From Cupriavidus plantarum (lineage in GTDB: Bacteria; Pseudomonadota; Gammaproteobacteria; Burkholderiales; Burkholderiaceae), in NCBI RefSeq assembly GCF_905397285.1, contig NZ_CAJPUX010000012.1:21454-85453 (forward strand): a stretch of DNA of 64,000 nt. The letters run 5' to 3'. Made by a program: the position numbers and the translations under genes. Of this stretch, positions 9,348-20,000 are shown piece by piece. Below the pieces are notes generated by a model. That model saw only the letters and a program-made list of their open reading frames with translations, had not been told where the DNA came from and ran no database searches. Position 1 is the first letter of the stretch. Every line of letters starts with the position of its first letter.

Positions 9348-10505
9348 TCAGTCGCGCAGCAGTTGCTTGGCAATGATCAGTTGCTGGATCTGCGTCGTGC
9401 CTTCGTACAAGCGCAGCAGACGCACGTCGCGGTAGAAGCGCTCCGCCTTGTATTCGGCGATATAGCCCGCGCCGCCATGGATCTGCACCGCGCGGTCGGC
9501 CACGCGGCCCACCATCTCCGTACAGAACATCTTCGTGCAGGAGGCCAGCATGCTGACTTCCGGATCGGCCTTGCCCGGCGCCTTGGCGTCGTAGCGCTGC
9601 GCGCAGTCGCGAACCATGGACATGCCGGCATAGAGCTCCGCCTGGCTGTCGGCGAGCATCGCCTGAATCAGCTGGAAATCGCCGATCGGCTTGCCGAACT
9701 GCTTGCGCTCGCGGGCATAGGCCACCGCGTCGGTGATCAGGCGATGCGCCATGCCGCAGGCCAGCGCCGAGATATGCAGACGGCCGCGGTCGAGCACCTT
9801 CATCGCGGTCTTGAAGCCCACGCCAGGCACGCCGCCGATGATGTTGGCGGCCGGCACGCGTACGTTCTCCAGCACGACGTCGCAGGTCTTGGTGCCGCGC
9901 TGGCCCATCTTGCGATCCGGCTTGCCCAGCGTGATACCCGGGGTGTCCGCCGGCACGATAAACGACGAGATACCCGACGCGCCGGCATCGCCGGTGCGCG
10001 CCATCAGCGTGAAGGCGCCCGCGCGCGGAGCGTTGGTGATGAAACGCTTGGTGCCGTTGATCACATAGTGATCGCCCTCGAGCACCGCGCGCGTCTGGAC
10101 GGATGCCGCGTCGGAGCCGGCTTCCGGCTCGGTCAGCGCGAACGAGATGATGAGGTCGCCGCTGGCGATGCGCGGCAGATATGCCTGCTTCTGTTCCTCG
10201 GTGCCGTCCATCAGGATGCCTTGCGAACCGATGCCGACGTTGGTGCCAAACACCGAGCGGAACGCAAAGGCCGTGTGGCCGAGGTCATAGACCACTTCGC
10301 ATTCCTGCGACATCGACAGGCCAATGCCACCGTATTCCTCGGGAATGGAGATGCCGAACAGGCCCATCTCCTTCATGTCGGCGACGATATCGGCCGGCAC
10401 GTCGTCGAGCTCCTCGAGCGTGTCCTCGGCAGGCTTCAGGCGTTCTTCGATAAAGCGCTGCACAGAGGCGCGCAGCAGAGAGAAGGATTCGGCGTCGAGG
10501 GCCAT
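9348..10505 (-). CDS. Acyl-CoA dehydrogenase
   Basis: 385 residues, normal for a short/medium-chain or branched-chain enzyme. The ACAD signature ALTEPEAGSD and the FAD-contacting FITNAPRAG segment are visible, as is the C-terminal LYEGTTQIQ, where Glu is the usual catalytic base or lies next to it. It catalyses alpha,beta-desaturation of an acyl-CoA with electrons passing to ETF. The ribosome binding site (aaaggagacatcc) precedes the ATG at 10505. It forms a likely two-gene operon with the hypothetical gene downstream. Substrate chain type cannot be read from sequence. Confidence 0.92.
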   Translation of the reverse strand: MALDAESFSLLRASVQRFIEERLKPAEDTLEELDDVPADIVADMKEMGLFGISIPEEYGGIGLSMSQECEVVYDLGHTAFAFRSVFGTNVGIGSQGILMDGTEEQKQAYLPRIASGDLIISFALTEPEAGSDAASVQTRAVLEGDHYVINGTKRFITNAPRAGAFTLMARTGDAGASGISSFIVPADTPGITLGKPDRKMGQRGTKTCDVVLENVRVPAANIIGGVPGVGFKTAMKVLDRGRLHISALACGMAHRLITDAVAYARERKQFGKPIGDFQLIQAMLADSQAELYAGMSMVRDCAQRYDAKAPGKADPEVSMLASCTKMFCTEMVGRVADRAVQIHGGAGYIAEYKAERFYRDVRLLRLYEGTTQIQQLIIAKQLLRD

Positions 10506-10616
10506 GGGATGTCTCCTTTGATCAGGCCGTTCATCCTACGCCCAACTCACGATTTGACAATCCCTTCCTCTTTGGACAGATATGAAAGTTTTATTTGACA
10601 GTGGTAAGCACGATGG

Positions 10617-10970
10617 TCAGCCGCCCTTGCCCGTGTTCTGCCAGTCGTCGCACTTCCTGCGCGCGAGCGACTCGCGCGTGTAACCGCGCCCGACACGGAG
10701 CTGGTGTTCGACCGCCTCTGCCTGGTCCATGCACGCGAAGACGAGATCGTCCCGCGTCCGCTGGGACACACCCTTGAGGTCCGGCGCGTCATAGGCAAGC
10801 CGCCGTGCCCGGCAGCGCAGGAAGAGCAGCGTCTCCTCCGATGCGCTGCGCAACTGCGCCGCATCGACGCGCTCGCAGTGGGCGATATCGGGTTCGGCGA
10901 TGGACGTGCCCGGCACGAAAAGTGGCAAGCCGAGCAGCAAGCCGAACAGGATACGAGAGGCGGCGCGCAT
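10617..10970 (-). CDS. Small secreted protein, unknown function
   Basis: 117 residues from the ATG at 10970, preferred because it gives a signal peptide at once (MRAASRILFGLLLGLPLFVP, cleavage near SIAEP). An upstream in-frame ATG pair near 11024 would add an unlikely hydrophilic leader. The mature part has four cysteines (in HCERVD, FLRCRAR, VFACMDQ and RRKCDDW) that may form two disulfides, which suits a small periplasmic helical protein. No family recognised. Confidence 0.6.
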   Translation of the reverse strand: MRAASRILFGLLLGLPLFVPGTSIAEPDIAHCERVDAAQLRSASEETLLFLRCRARRLAYDAPDLKGVSQRTRDDLVFACMDQAEAVEHQLRVGRGYTRESLARRKCDDWQNTGKGG

Positions 10971-11290
10971 GGTACGGTTTGGGGAAGGCACGGATTCGGC
11001 GGTGACAGATTCGGTCTGCATCATTGCAAAGCCATGTGAACAGTGCAAGTCCTCATCGTGAAGGCATGACGTCGGGCAAGACGCCGATCCGCAGGAAAGA
11101 CTATCCAGACCTCTGAACAATCGGCGGCCAGGCCGTGTGCAATCGTGTACAACGGAAGCCTACGCAGAACTTTGTGCCGGGGCATACTGGGCAGACGGCA
11201 GGCATCGCGTGTAGCCTGTCCGGGCGCAGGCGCCCTGACCTGCGACGATCTCAACGGCAAGCTCTCTGCCGCCACGACCAGAACATACAC
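10971..11290. other. Divergent intergenic region, no gene seen
   Basis: A 320-bp spacer between the small secreted protein (minus) and the MHS transporter (plus). It must hold both promoters. I see no convincing operator, RNA gene or conserved ORF. An in-frame GTG at 11135 would extend the transporter by 52 low-quality residues and was not accepted. Confidence 0.5.
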
Positions 11291-12619
11291 ATGACTGACC
11301 TCTCCTCCTCCGCTCACGCAGCCCCGCCGGATATCGGCACGCCTCCCACGCCCGAGGAAACCCGCAAGCGGGTCTTCGCGATCGTCGCCGCCTCATCCGG
11401 TAACCTCGTCGAATGGTTCGACTTCTATATCTATGCGTTCTGCGCGATCTACTTCGCGCCGTCGTTCTTTCCGAAATCGGACCCCACCGCGCAGTTGCTG
11501 AACACCGCCGGCGTATTCGCGGCCGGCTTCCTCATGCGCCCGATCGGCGGCTGGCTCTTCGGACGTATCGCCGACCGCAGTGGCCGCAAGAACTCGATGC
11601 TGATCTCGGTGATCATGATGTGCTGCGGCTCGCTGCTGATCGCGGCGCTGCCGACGTACGCAACGATCGGCAACCTTGCACCGGCACTGCTGTTGCTCGC
11701 GCGCCTGATCCAGGGCCTGTCCGTCGGCGGAGAGTACGGCACCACGGCCACCTATATGAGCGAGGTAGCGCTGAAGGGGCGTCGCGGCTTCTTCTCGTCG
11801 TTCCAGTACGTGACGCTGATCGGCGGTCAGCTGCTGGCGGTGCTCGTGGTGGTGATCCTGCAGCAGTTGCTCGATGAGGCAGAACTGAAGGCCTGGGGCT
11901 GGCGCATTCCATTCGTGATCGGCGCGATCACGGCGGTCGTGGCGCTATTGCTGCGCCGCACGCTGCACGAGACCTCGACCGCGGCGACGCGCGGTTCGAA
12001 GGAGGCGGGCACGATCGCCGGCCTGTTCCGCCATCACAAGGCGGCGTTCTTCACGGTGCTCGGTTATACCGCGGGCGGTTCGTTGATCTTCTACACGTTC
12101 ACCACGTACATGCAGAAGTACCTCGTGAACTCGGCCGGCATGTCGATCAAGACCGCCAGCTACGTCATGACGGGTTGCCTGTTCGTCTATATGTGCATGC
12201 AGCCGCTCTTCGGCGCACTGTCGGACCGCATCGGCCGCCGTAACAACATGCTGTTCTTCGGCGGTCTCGGCACCCTTTGCACGGTGCCGATCCTCACGGC
12301 GCTGGGTTCCGTGTCGAGCCCCGAGGTCGCTTTCGTGCTGATCTGCGTCGCGCTGGCCATCGTCAGCTTCTACACCTCGGTGAGCGGCATCGTGAAGGCG
12401 GAGATGTTCCCCCCGGAAGTCCGCGCGCTCGGCGTGGGCCTGGCCTATGCGATCGCCAATGCGATCTTCGGCGGCTCGGCCGAATACGTCGCGCTGGGGC
12501 TCAAGTCGATGGGCCACGAGAGCGCGTTCTACTGGTATGTGACCGTGATGATGGCGATTGCCTTCCTCGTCGCGCTGCGACTGCCGCGGCAGGCGAAGTA
12601 CCTGCATCACGAGCACTGA
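11291..12619 (+). CDS. MHS-family MFS transporter (ProP/KgtP-like)
   Basis: 442 residues from the ATG at 11291, with about 12 membrane segments. The MFS loop motif occurs twice, GRIADRSGRK between TM2 and TM3 and GALSDRIGRR in the second half. The metabolite:H+ symporter hallmark SGNLVEWFDFYIYAF is at the start and RLIQGLSVGGEYG in TM4. The family imports dicarboxylates, citrate, shikimate or osmolytes with protons; the substrate here is not determined. A good intrinsic terminator follows at once, so the gene is monocistronic. Confidence 0.9.
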   Translation: MTDLSSSAHAAPPDIGTPPTPEETRKRVFAIVAASSGNLVEWFDFYIYAFCAIYFAPSFFPKSDPTAQLLNTAGVFAAGFLMRPIGGWLFGRIADRSGRKNSMLISVIMMCCGSLLIAALPTYATIGNLAPALLLLARLIQGLSVGGEYGTTATYMSEVALKGRRGFFSSFQYVTLIGGQLLAVLVVVILQQLLDEAELKAWGWRIPFVIGAITAVVALLLRRTLHETSTAATRGSKEAGTIAGLFRHHKAAFFTVLGYTAGGSLIFYTFTTYMQKYLVNSAGMSIKTASYVMTGCLFVYMCMQPLFGALSDRIGRRNNMLFFGGLGTLCTVPILTALGSVSSPEVAFVLICVALAIVSFYTSVSGIVKAEMFPPEVRALGVGLAYAIANAIFGGSAEYVALGLKSMGHESAFYWYVTVMMAIAFLVALRLPRQAKYLHHEH

Positions 12620-12638
12620 TGGCGTGAGCGCATACACT

Positions 12639-12664
12639 AAGGGGCCTTCGGGCCCCTTTTTTGT
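12639..12664 (+). terminator. Rho-independent terminator after the MHS transporter
   Basis: AAGGGGCC-TTCG-GGCCCCTT is a perfect 8-bp stem with a stable UUCG tetraloop, followed by a T run. It lies 20 bp after the transporter stop codon. Confidence 0.92.
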
Positions 12665-12685
12665 TACCTGCCGATTTCCGCTGCC

Positions 12686-13621
12686 ATGGACCTCAACGCC
12701 CTGCGCCTGTTCGTCGATATCGTCGATGCCGGCAATCTCAGCGCCGCCGCGCGCAAGCTCAGGATGACGCGCGCGAACGTGAGCTATCACCTGAAGGCGC
12801 TCGAGTCCGAGCTTGGCGTGCAGTTGCTGCGCCGGACCACACGGCACGTGGAACCGACGCCGGTCGGCGCCGGCCTGTACGAGCATGGCCGCAATATCCT
12901 CGGCGAGGTGGCGGCGGCCAATGCGCTCATCAGCAGCATGGGCAAGAGCCTGCAGGGCCATGTCAGGCTGTCCGTGCCGACCGGGCTCGGTCACGCGCTG
13001 CTGTCGCCGCTGCTCGTGCAGTTCAAGCAGCGCTATCCCGATATCACGCTCGATGTGGTGTTCGACAACCGCATCCACAACCTCGTCGCGGAAGACGTCG
13101 AGGTGGCGCTGCGCATTATCTCGAACCCGCCGGATGCGGTGGTGGCCACCGAGATCGGCGTCGTCGACTGGGTTGTGTGCGCGGCGCCTTCCTATCTGCG
13201 CGATCGGCCGGCACCCCACGCGCTGGACGATCTGGCGACACATGCCATCGTATGCGCGGCGCCGATCGGGCAGAAGCTCAAGGCCTCCGGCACGCGCGAG
13301 GGCGCGTCGGCGCGCGAGCAGGTCGTGCTGACGCCGACGCTGAGTTCGGAGAACTTTGCCTTTCTCAAGGACGCCGTCGTCGGCGGGCTCGGCATCGGCA
13401 TCTTTCCGATGTATGCGATCGGCGATGAGATCGAGACCGGCGCGCTCGTACCGCTGCTGCCAGACTATCGCATCAGCGTGTTCGGCAGCCGGCTCTATCT
13501 GCTGACGATGCCCAACCGCTACCAGACCATGGCGACGCGCTACCTGCTCACGTTCCTGAAGACGGAGTTGCAGGCGATATGGCCGACGTTGGGGGCGCCG
13601 AAGAGATCGGGGAGAGGCTGA
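12686..13621 (+). CDS. LysR-family transcriptional regulator
   Basis: 311 residues. The N-terminal HTH is MDLNALRLFVDIVDAGNLSA through RANVSYHLKALESELGVQLL, followed by a LysR substrate-binding domain (about 92-295). It most resembles the AaeR/DmlR-like group. It is not divergent from any operon: a terminator lies upstream and eutC converges from downstream, with the last 74 bp of each gene overlapping. The regulated genes are unknown. Confidence 0.9.
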   Translation: MDLNALRLFVDIVDAGNLSAAARKLRMTRANVSYHLKALESELGVQLLRRTTRHVEPTPVGAGLYEHGRNILGEVAAANALISSMGKSLQGHVRLSVPTGLGHALLSPLLVQFKQRYPDITLDVVFDNRIHNLVAEDVEVALRIISNPPDAVVATEIGVVDWVVCAAPSYLRDRPAPHALDDLATHAIVCAAPIGQKLKASGTREGASAREQVVLTPTLSSENFAFLKDAVVGGLGIGIFPMYAIGDEIETGALVPLLPDYRISVFGSRLYLLTMPNRYQTMATRYLLTFLKTELQAIWPTLGAPKRSGRG

Positions 13622-14393
13622 GGTCGCTGCTGTCGTCCTTGAGATCGACACCCGACCGGCCCAGCGCCATGGCGCCGCGCAGCAGGAACACGAGCTTGTC
13701 CGCGGCCTGCGCATAGGACAGCCCTTCCGGACGCACGTTCGAGATGCAATTGCGCTCGGCGTCCGTGCGCCCCGGGCGCGGATCGTAGGTCAGATAAATA
13801 CCCAGGCTGTCGGGAGAACTGAGCCCGGGCCGTTCGCCGATCAGCATGACGACCTGCCGTGCGCCCAGACGCGCGCCGATGTCGTCCCCAAGCGCCACGC
13901 GCGACTGCCCGGCAATGACCACCGGACCCAGCGCGATGTCGCGCAGGCGAGCGCGCAGGGCTTCGAGCAGCGGCGGCGCATGACGCTGCGCGGCCAGCGC
14001 GGACAGGCCATCCGCCATCACGACCACCACGTCGGGCGGCTGAGCGGGACGCATCGCGTCGAGCCGGGCGGCACTGGTGTCATCGAGCACGCGGCCGAGG
14101 TCGGGGCGGCGCAGATAGTGCGCGCGATCGGTGGCCGCGCTGTGCACGCGGACGCTGTCGTGGCCCGCGGCGCGCAGGCCGGCTTCCAGCGCCTCCACGT
14201 CGAGCGGCAGATGCACGGCGTCACGCGCCTGCGCGTGGGCGAGGCCGAAGGCGAGGATCGTGTCGGTGGTTTGCGCGTGGCCCGCGCGTCCGAGCGCGAT
14301 GCGCGCGCGCGTGAACGCACGCAGACGCGTCCACGCGTCCGCTTGTACGTAAGGCGGGACGGAGGGTAGCGCGATGGGAGACTCGTCGCTCAT
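13548..14393 (-). CDS. eutC: Ethanolamine ammonia-lyase small subunit
   Basis: 281 residues from the ATG at 14393. Family features are visible: ADAWTRLRAFTRARIALGRAG near the N-terminus, VVVMADGLSALAAQ, VVMLIGERPGLSSPDSLG, and YDPRPGRTDAERNCISNVR near the end. With EutB it forms the adenosylcobalamin-dependent enzyme that splits ethanolamine into acetaldehyde and ammonia. The gene starts 4 bp after the eutB stop. The usual ending near DLKDDS is followed here by an unusual Ser/Pro-rich tail of about 26 residues read from DNA antisense to the LysR gene, possibly through loss of an earlier stop codon. Confidence 0.94.
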   Translation of the reverse strand: MSDESPIALPSVPPYVQADAWTRLRAFTRARIALGRAGHAQTTDTILAFGLAHAQARDAVHLPLDVEALEAGLRAAGHDSVRVHSAATDRAHYLRRPDLGRVLDDTSAARLDAMRPAQPPDVVVVMADGLSALAAQRHAPPLLEALRARLRDIALGPVVIAGQSRVALGDDIGARLGARQVVMLIGERPGLSSPDSLGIYLTYDPRPGRTDAERNCISNVRPEGLSYAQAADKLVFLLRGAMALGRSGVDLKDDSSDLSLSPISSAPPTSAISPATPSSGT

Positions 14394-14397
14394 GGGC

Positions 14398-15780
14398 TCA
14401 TAGTCCTTGTGCCATCGCCAGCAGCGGCTGACGCGCGGTGGGTGGGAGCAGGCGGCCGCGCGGATCGACGATGCCGTTCTGCCGCAGCCACGCCTCGAAC
14501 TCGGGCGCCGGCCGCAGTCCCATCGCCTCACGCAGATACAGTGCGTCGTGGAACGCGGTGCTCTGATAGTTCAGCATGATGTCGTCGGCGCCGGGCACGC
14601 CCATGATGAAGTTGATCCCCGCCACGCCGAACAGCGTCAGCAGGTTGTCCATGTCGTCCTGATCGGCTTCCGCATGGTTGGTGTAGCAGACGTCGCAGCC
14701 CATCGGCACGCCGATCAGCTTGCCGCAGAAATGGTCCTCGAGTCCGGCGCGGATGATCTGCTTGCCATCGTAGAGGTACTCGGGGCCGATGAAGCCCACG
14801 ACGGTATTGACGAGCAGCGGCGAGAACGCGCGCGCTACGCCGTGCGCGCGCGCCTCCATGGTCTGCTGGTCCACACCATGATGCGCGTTGGCGGACAGCG
14901 CGCTGCCTTGTCCGGTCTCGAAGTACATCACGTTGTCGCCCACGGTGCCACGGCCGAGCGACAGCGCCGCTTCGCGGGCCTCCGCCAGAAGCGCGAGGTC
15001 GATACCGAACGCGGCATTGGCCTGTTCGCTGCCGGCCACCGACTGGAAGACGAGGTCGACGGGCGCGCCAGCTTCGATCGCGCGCAGCGTGTTGGTGACG
15101 TGGGTCAGCACGCACGACTGCGTGGGCACGTCGTGGCGCGCGCGCAGTTCATCGACGAGATGCAGCAAGCCGACGATCGCCGCGAGGTTATCGCCGGCCG
15201 GGTTGATGCCGATGGTGGCATCGCCGCAGCCATAGAGCAGGCCGTCGATGATCGACGCGGCGATGCCGCGCGGATCGTCGGTCGGATGGTTCGGCTGCAA
15301 CCGCACCGAGAGCCGGCCCGGTAACCCGATCGTATTGCGGAAGCGCGTGACCACGCGGCACTTGCGCGCGACCGCGATGAGGTCCTGGTTGCGCATGAGC
15401 TTGCTTACAGCCGCGGCCATCTCGGGCGTGATGCCTGGCGCCACGCGCGCGAGCACGGATTCATCCGTCTCGTGCGCCAGCAGCCAGTTACGGAAGTCGC
15501 CGACCGTGAGCGAGGCGATCTCGGCAAACGCGCCGGCGTCGTGGCCATCGACGATCAGCCGCGTGACCTCGTCGTCTTCGTACGGGATCAGGGCTTCGGC
15601 AAGAAAGCGCGCGAGCGGAACCTCGGCCAGCGCCATGCGCGCGGCCATGCGCTCCTCCTCGCTGGCGGCGGCCACGCCCGCCAGCGCGTCGCCGGAACGC
15701 GCGGGACTTGCCCTGGCGAGCAGCGTGCGCAGGTCCGCGAAAACATGCCGCGTGGCTCCGACCGTGTGCGTGAATGCCAT
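14398..15780 (-). CDS. eutB: Ethanolamine ammonia-lyase large subunit
   Basis: 460 residues, full length for EutB. Recognisable blocks include GDATIGINPAGDN, SVAGSEQANAAFGIDLALL, NVMYFETGQGSALSANAHHG and VPMGCDVCYTNHAEADQDD, which line the TIM-barrel site for ethanolamine and adenosylcobalamin. It is operonic with eutC. No ethanolamine permease, reactivase (EutA) or microcompartment genes are adjacent, so this is the minimal bacterial arrangement that supplies nitrogen or carbon from ethanolamine. Confidence 0.95.
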   Translation of the reverse strand: MAFTHTVGATRHVFADLRTLLARASPARSGDALAGVAAASEEERMAARMALAEVPLARFLAEALIPYEDDEVTRLIVDGHDAGAFAEIASLTVGDFRNWLLAHETDESVLARVAPGITPEMAAAVSKLMRNQDLIAVARKCRVVTRFRNTIGLPGRLSVRLQPNHPTDDPRGIAASIIDGLLYGCGDATIGINPAGDNLAAIVGLLHLVDELRARHDVPTQSCVLTHVTNTLRAIEAGAPVDLVFQSVAGSEQANAAFGIDLALLAEAREAALSLGRGTVGDNVMYFETGQGSALSANAHHGVDQQTMEARAHGVARAFSPLLVNTVVGFIGPEYLYDGKQIIRAGLEDHFCGKLIGVPMGCDVCYTNHAEADQDDMDNLLTLFGVAGINFIMGVPGADDIMLNYQSTAFHDALYLREAMGLRPAPEFEAWLRQNGIVDPRGRLLPPTARQPLLAMAQGL

Positions 15781-15955
15781 GAATGCAATCTCTTGGATGT
15801 GAGCGTACCGCCAGCCTTGCCGACTCCATCACTATAGGCGACGATGATGACCGCCCGATGCAAGTTTCACGCCTGGGCGTGGACTGGAGGGGAGCCACGC
15901 TTGCCAAGGCGCGACAGGTTGCAGACAATCGTGCATCCCAACGCGACCACCACCC

Positions 15956-17002
15956 ATGCACGCGCCGGAAACCGAACACTTGCCTTCCAACCCTCCTCCC
16001 GGCACACCGCGCTGGTTCAACGTCACGGCGGCGTCGTTCGTGCTGACTGCGGCCGCGCTGTTCCTCGTCGTGCAGGCGAACCTCGTTGCCGCGCTGTTGT
16101 CGGGGCTGCTGCTGTACTCGCTCGTCGATGTCCTGGCGCCACGCCTGATGCGCGTGCATTCGCGGCACGATGCGCTCGCCGTCGCCATCCTCTCCATCTT
16201 GACGCTGCTCGTGCTCACGGTGGGCATCTGGGCGCTGGTGCGGTTCATCAGCGGCGACGGCAACACGCTCGAGCGGCTGCTCGACCATGTGGCCGACATC
16301 ATCGACCGGTCGCGCAGCCAGATGCCGGCGTGGCTCAGCGATTCACTGCCGAATGGCGTCGATGAGCTGGCTACGGCGTTGATCGCCGCGCTACGCACCC
16401 ATGCGCAGATGGCCCAAAAGCTCGGCACGGAAATCGTCCGCGCGCTGCTTCACATCCTGCTGGGATTCGTCATCGGCGCGATGGTGGCGCTTTATCGCGC
16501 CACCTCGCGCCCCAACCGCCGGCCCCTCGCGGCGGCACTGGTGACCCGCGCGCGCACCCTGCAGACCGCCTTCGCGCAGTTCATCTTCGCGCAGATCCAG
16601 ATTTCGACGATCAACACCGTCCTGACGGCGATCTACCTGCTGGTAGTGATGCCGCTGTTCGGGCAGCACCTGCCGCTGTCGAAAACGCTGGTAGCGGTGA
16701 CGTTCATCGCGGGACTGCTGCCCGTGCTGGGGAACCTGATCTCGAACACGGCCATCGTGGTGTCGTCGCTGTCGGTATCGCTGCCGATCGCGGTGGTGTC
16801 GCTGCTGTATCTGGTCGTGATCCACAAGCTCGAGTACTTCCTGAACGCGCGCATCATCGGCGCGCGTATACAGGCCGCGGCGTGGGAGCTGCTGACCGTG
16901 ATGCTGATCATGGAGACGCTTTACGGCATTCCGGGCGTGATCGCCGGGCCGATCTTTTACGCGTACGTGAAGCGGGAACTGGTGGCGGCGGGGCTGGTGT
17001 AG
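15956..17002 (+). CDS. AI-2E family transporter (PerM-like permease)
   Basis: 348 residues with about seven to eight membrane segments in the PerM/TqsA pattern: a hydrophobic N-terminal pair, a soluble amphipathic middle (about 85-165), then a C-terminal membrane block containing LPVLGNLISNTAIVV and the ending YGIPGVIAGPIFYAYVKREL. Members export small molecules or exchange Na+ for H+; AI-2 export is shown for only a few. Function here is therefore open. The stop codon is 7 bp from the convergent autotransporter stop. Confidence 0.85.
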   Translation: MHAPETEHLPSNPPPGTPRWFNVTAASFVLTAAALFLVVQANLVAALLSGLLLYSLVDVLAPRLMRVHSRHDALAVAILSILTLLVLTVGIWALVRFISGDGNTLERLLDHVADIIDRSRSQMPAWLSDSLPNGVDELATALIAALRTHAQMAQKLGTEIVRALLHILLGFVIGAMVALYRATSRPNRRPLAAALVTRARTLQTAFAQFIFAQIQISTINTVLTAIYLLVVMPLFGQHLPLSKTLVAVTFIAGLLPVLGNLISNTAIVVSSLSVSLPIAVVSLLYLVVIHKLEYFLNARIIGARIQAAAWELLTVMLIMETLYGIPGVIAGPIFYAYVKRELVAAGLV

Positions 17003-17009
17003 CGCCGGA

Positions 17010-20000
17010 TCACCACACATACTTGACGCCGAGCTGACCCTGCACGCTCGAGTAGCTGTCAGCCCCCATCTGGAAGCCGACATCGCCCCACAGATGCCAG
17101 TTCCGGGTCAGCCGCGCCTGTGCCCCGAACTTCGTTTCAAAGCGATCCCTGGGCGTGCCATCCTGCACGGTGGCACCCGACATCACTACCGCCGGCTGGT
17201 TCTGCGCGTGCCACCAGTTCAGCGCCGCATAAGGCTGCACGGACTGCCCGCCGGCAAGCTGACTCTGCCCGAACACCGTGACACCCAGCCGGGTCAGCCA
17301 ACCGCCCACATCCTTCGTTTGCACGCGCGTGCCGTTGGTCTCGACGATGTCCCCCTGATGATAGCTGCTGTAGATCAGCTGGAGTTGGGGCTGCACGTAC
17401 AGCCGACCCTGCCCACCCTCGCCTAGCAGCGCGGTATAGCCGCCCTCCAGCGAACCGGTCCAGTTGTGGCTGGCGTACTGCACGCCTGGCAGCATGCTGC
17501 CGTTCGTCTTGTTGTCGTACCAGCCATACTGCAGCCAGCCGTCGAGGTAGGGGCCGGCCTGCCTGTCATCGTTGCGATACCAGGTGCCATACACGCCGGC
17601 ACTGTAGGCATCGACGGCACCGTGAGCGGTGTTCGCGAGCCCTTGCACCGAGGAAGAACTCGTGATCCGGCCCGCCGCGCCCATGACACCCATGTGCACA
17701 CGGGAGGGTTGCCCGTCACCCTGCCAGCGAACCATGTCGCCGCCGAACTGCGCGAAGCCGCCGCGCAGGGATTGGGCCAGCTTGCCACCGGCGGCGGTGG
17801 CGTCGCTGGACGTGCCTGCCAGACGGACCCAGCCGTTGGCGAGACGCGCGCGGCCGTTGCGACTACCGTCCACGAAATTCGGTTCGCCCATGCGATCGTG
17901 CAAGGTGTGCACGAACAGTGCGTTGGCGGCGCTCTGGTTGGCGAGGTACGTGCCGGCCTCGGGACGCAACTGCGGTCCGGGCGTAGGGGCGGGCGAAGGC
18001 GCGGGCGTCGTGTCCGTGGACGTCAGGTACCAGTTGCCATCGTTCCCGCCGGGTGTGCCCTGCGTGAGCCGATATTCGTAGGGCCCCGCCACCACCCGCC
18101 CCTGCAGCGCAAATGCGCCAGCGGAGGTACCCCGAACGTGCACCACCTCGATACCGTTGACGGTCTGCGCGCCAGTGCCGCCACTGTTGTTGATGGCGAC
18201 GCGCGTTGCGCCCGACGTGCTCCCCTCCACGACCATCCTGTCGGTCGCCGAGTTGTCGCCGCCAAGCGCCGTGCTTAGCGTCAGCAGGCCGTTATTGCCA
18301 ATGTAGTCGCCCTGGATCGTCAGGGTACTGGCGGGTACCGGGCTGGCCATGCGGATTTCTCCGCCGTTGGTCAGCGAGCCGCCGACGACAAAGTGGCCGG
18401 CAGGACCGCTCGCGAATCCAGGCGCCGCGTCGGCCACGGCCAGCAGGCCCTGATTCACGACGCTGCCCATGACACCGCCGTAGCCGCCGAGCGTCGCCCC
18501 GGGCGCCACCGTGACCGGCTGCGTGCTCGCGAGCCGCGCCTCGTTCAGCAGGATCAAGGCCCCTGCGCCAACGTCCGTCGGACCCGTGTAAGTCTGCGTC
18601 CTGGACAAGATCAGAGGGCCCGCACCCTGCTTGACGAGATTGCCACCACCACTGATCACGCCGTCATACGCATAGGTGTTACCACGATCGACGACGAGGC
18701 TGCCCTGATTGACGATATCGCCGGTCACGCTGCCCGCCATACCGCCATTGCCGAGTTGCAGGACGCCCTGCTCGATCGTGGTGCCCCCTGTGTACGTATT
18801 GTCGTTCGAAAGCGTCAGCTTCGCGCCGCCGGTCTTGCGCACGCTGCCCGTGCCGCCGATGCTCCCGGCAAATTCGGTATCGGCGTTATTGGCCACCGTC
18901 AATGCCGCGGCAGCCAGCGCGACGCTACCCGTCCCTGACAGATTGTTCACGCGCTGGGCGAAGCCGTTCAGATCGAACGTTGCACCGGTGGCAACCTGCA
19001 CGCGCTCGCTGCTCGCTATGACATCCGCGGCCCCCGCACGCAGGATTCCGCCGTTGATCAGCGTGGCACCGGTGTAGGTATTGGATTTCGAGAGTTGCAG
19101 CGTGCCCTCGCCGGCCTTGGTCAGCGTGCGGCCGTCCCACCCTAGCGCGGCGTTGGCGGGCTGGTCCGCGAGCACCGCGTCCAGATCGAACAATCCACCG
19201 GCCGCCGCGAGCGTAAAGGTGCCGTGGGCCACTTGCGGCGTGGCCGATGCGCCAGCGTACCAGCTCAGCGCGAGGCCCACCTCGTACGTCTGCGGCCCAT
19301 AGAAGCTCGTCACCGCGAGATAGTCCGTGGCGCTGTTCGCGCCAGCCAGCGTTACGTTCGCGAACATGCCGGTCAGGCCGCCCGCCTGCGCGGCACTCAG
19401 CACGGTGTAGCGCGAGAATGCCAGTTCCGACGCGGTCGCCGCCGCCGGCGCGCTGTATCCGGACAGGCTGTAGATGGAAGCAGCGCCAAGCGCGATCGCG
19501 CGGGCCGAGACCGCGGGCTGCCCGGGTCCGGCCACGTCGGAGAGCGTGCCGTCCAGCGCCGCGTTGCCAATGACGTCGAGGGTCGCGGCTGCGGTCAGCG
19601 CCGTGGTTGCGCCGGCTGCCGTGATGTGGTCGCCGGTCACGTTGAACGCACCCGTCTGGCCGAACTTCAGCGTCCCCTCGCTGACGGTCACGCTGCCCTG
19701 CGTACCTCCCGCGGTCAGCAAGGCGGTGCCCGCTCCGGTCTTGGTCAGGTTGCCAGGGCCCGCTAGCGTATTGGCAAGCGTTTCGTCGGCGGCGAACGAG
19801 AGTTGCAACGTGCCGGCGTTGTCGATCGCGCCGCTGCCGAGCGCCGCCGCGCGCGGTGCAATGAGCGCACCGCTTAATATCGTCGTGCCGGCGGCGTAAG
19901 TGTTGGCGCCGCTCAGCGTCAGGCTGCCTGCCCCGCTCTTGACGAGCCCGCCGCTGCCGGAAATCACGCCACTGAATGCGGTGTCGGCCGTCTGCGCCGC

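Noticed and set aside
11135..11290. GTG-initiated 52-residue N-terminal extension of the MHS transporter
   Set aside because: Hydrophilic, Arg/His-rich and unlike MHS N-termini; ATG 11291 fits the family.
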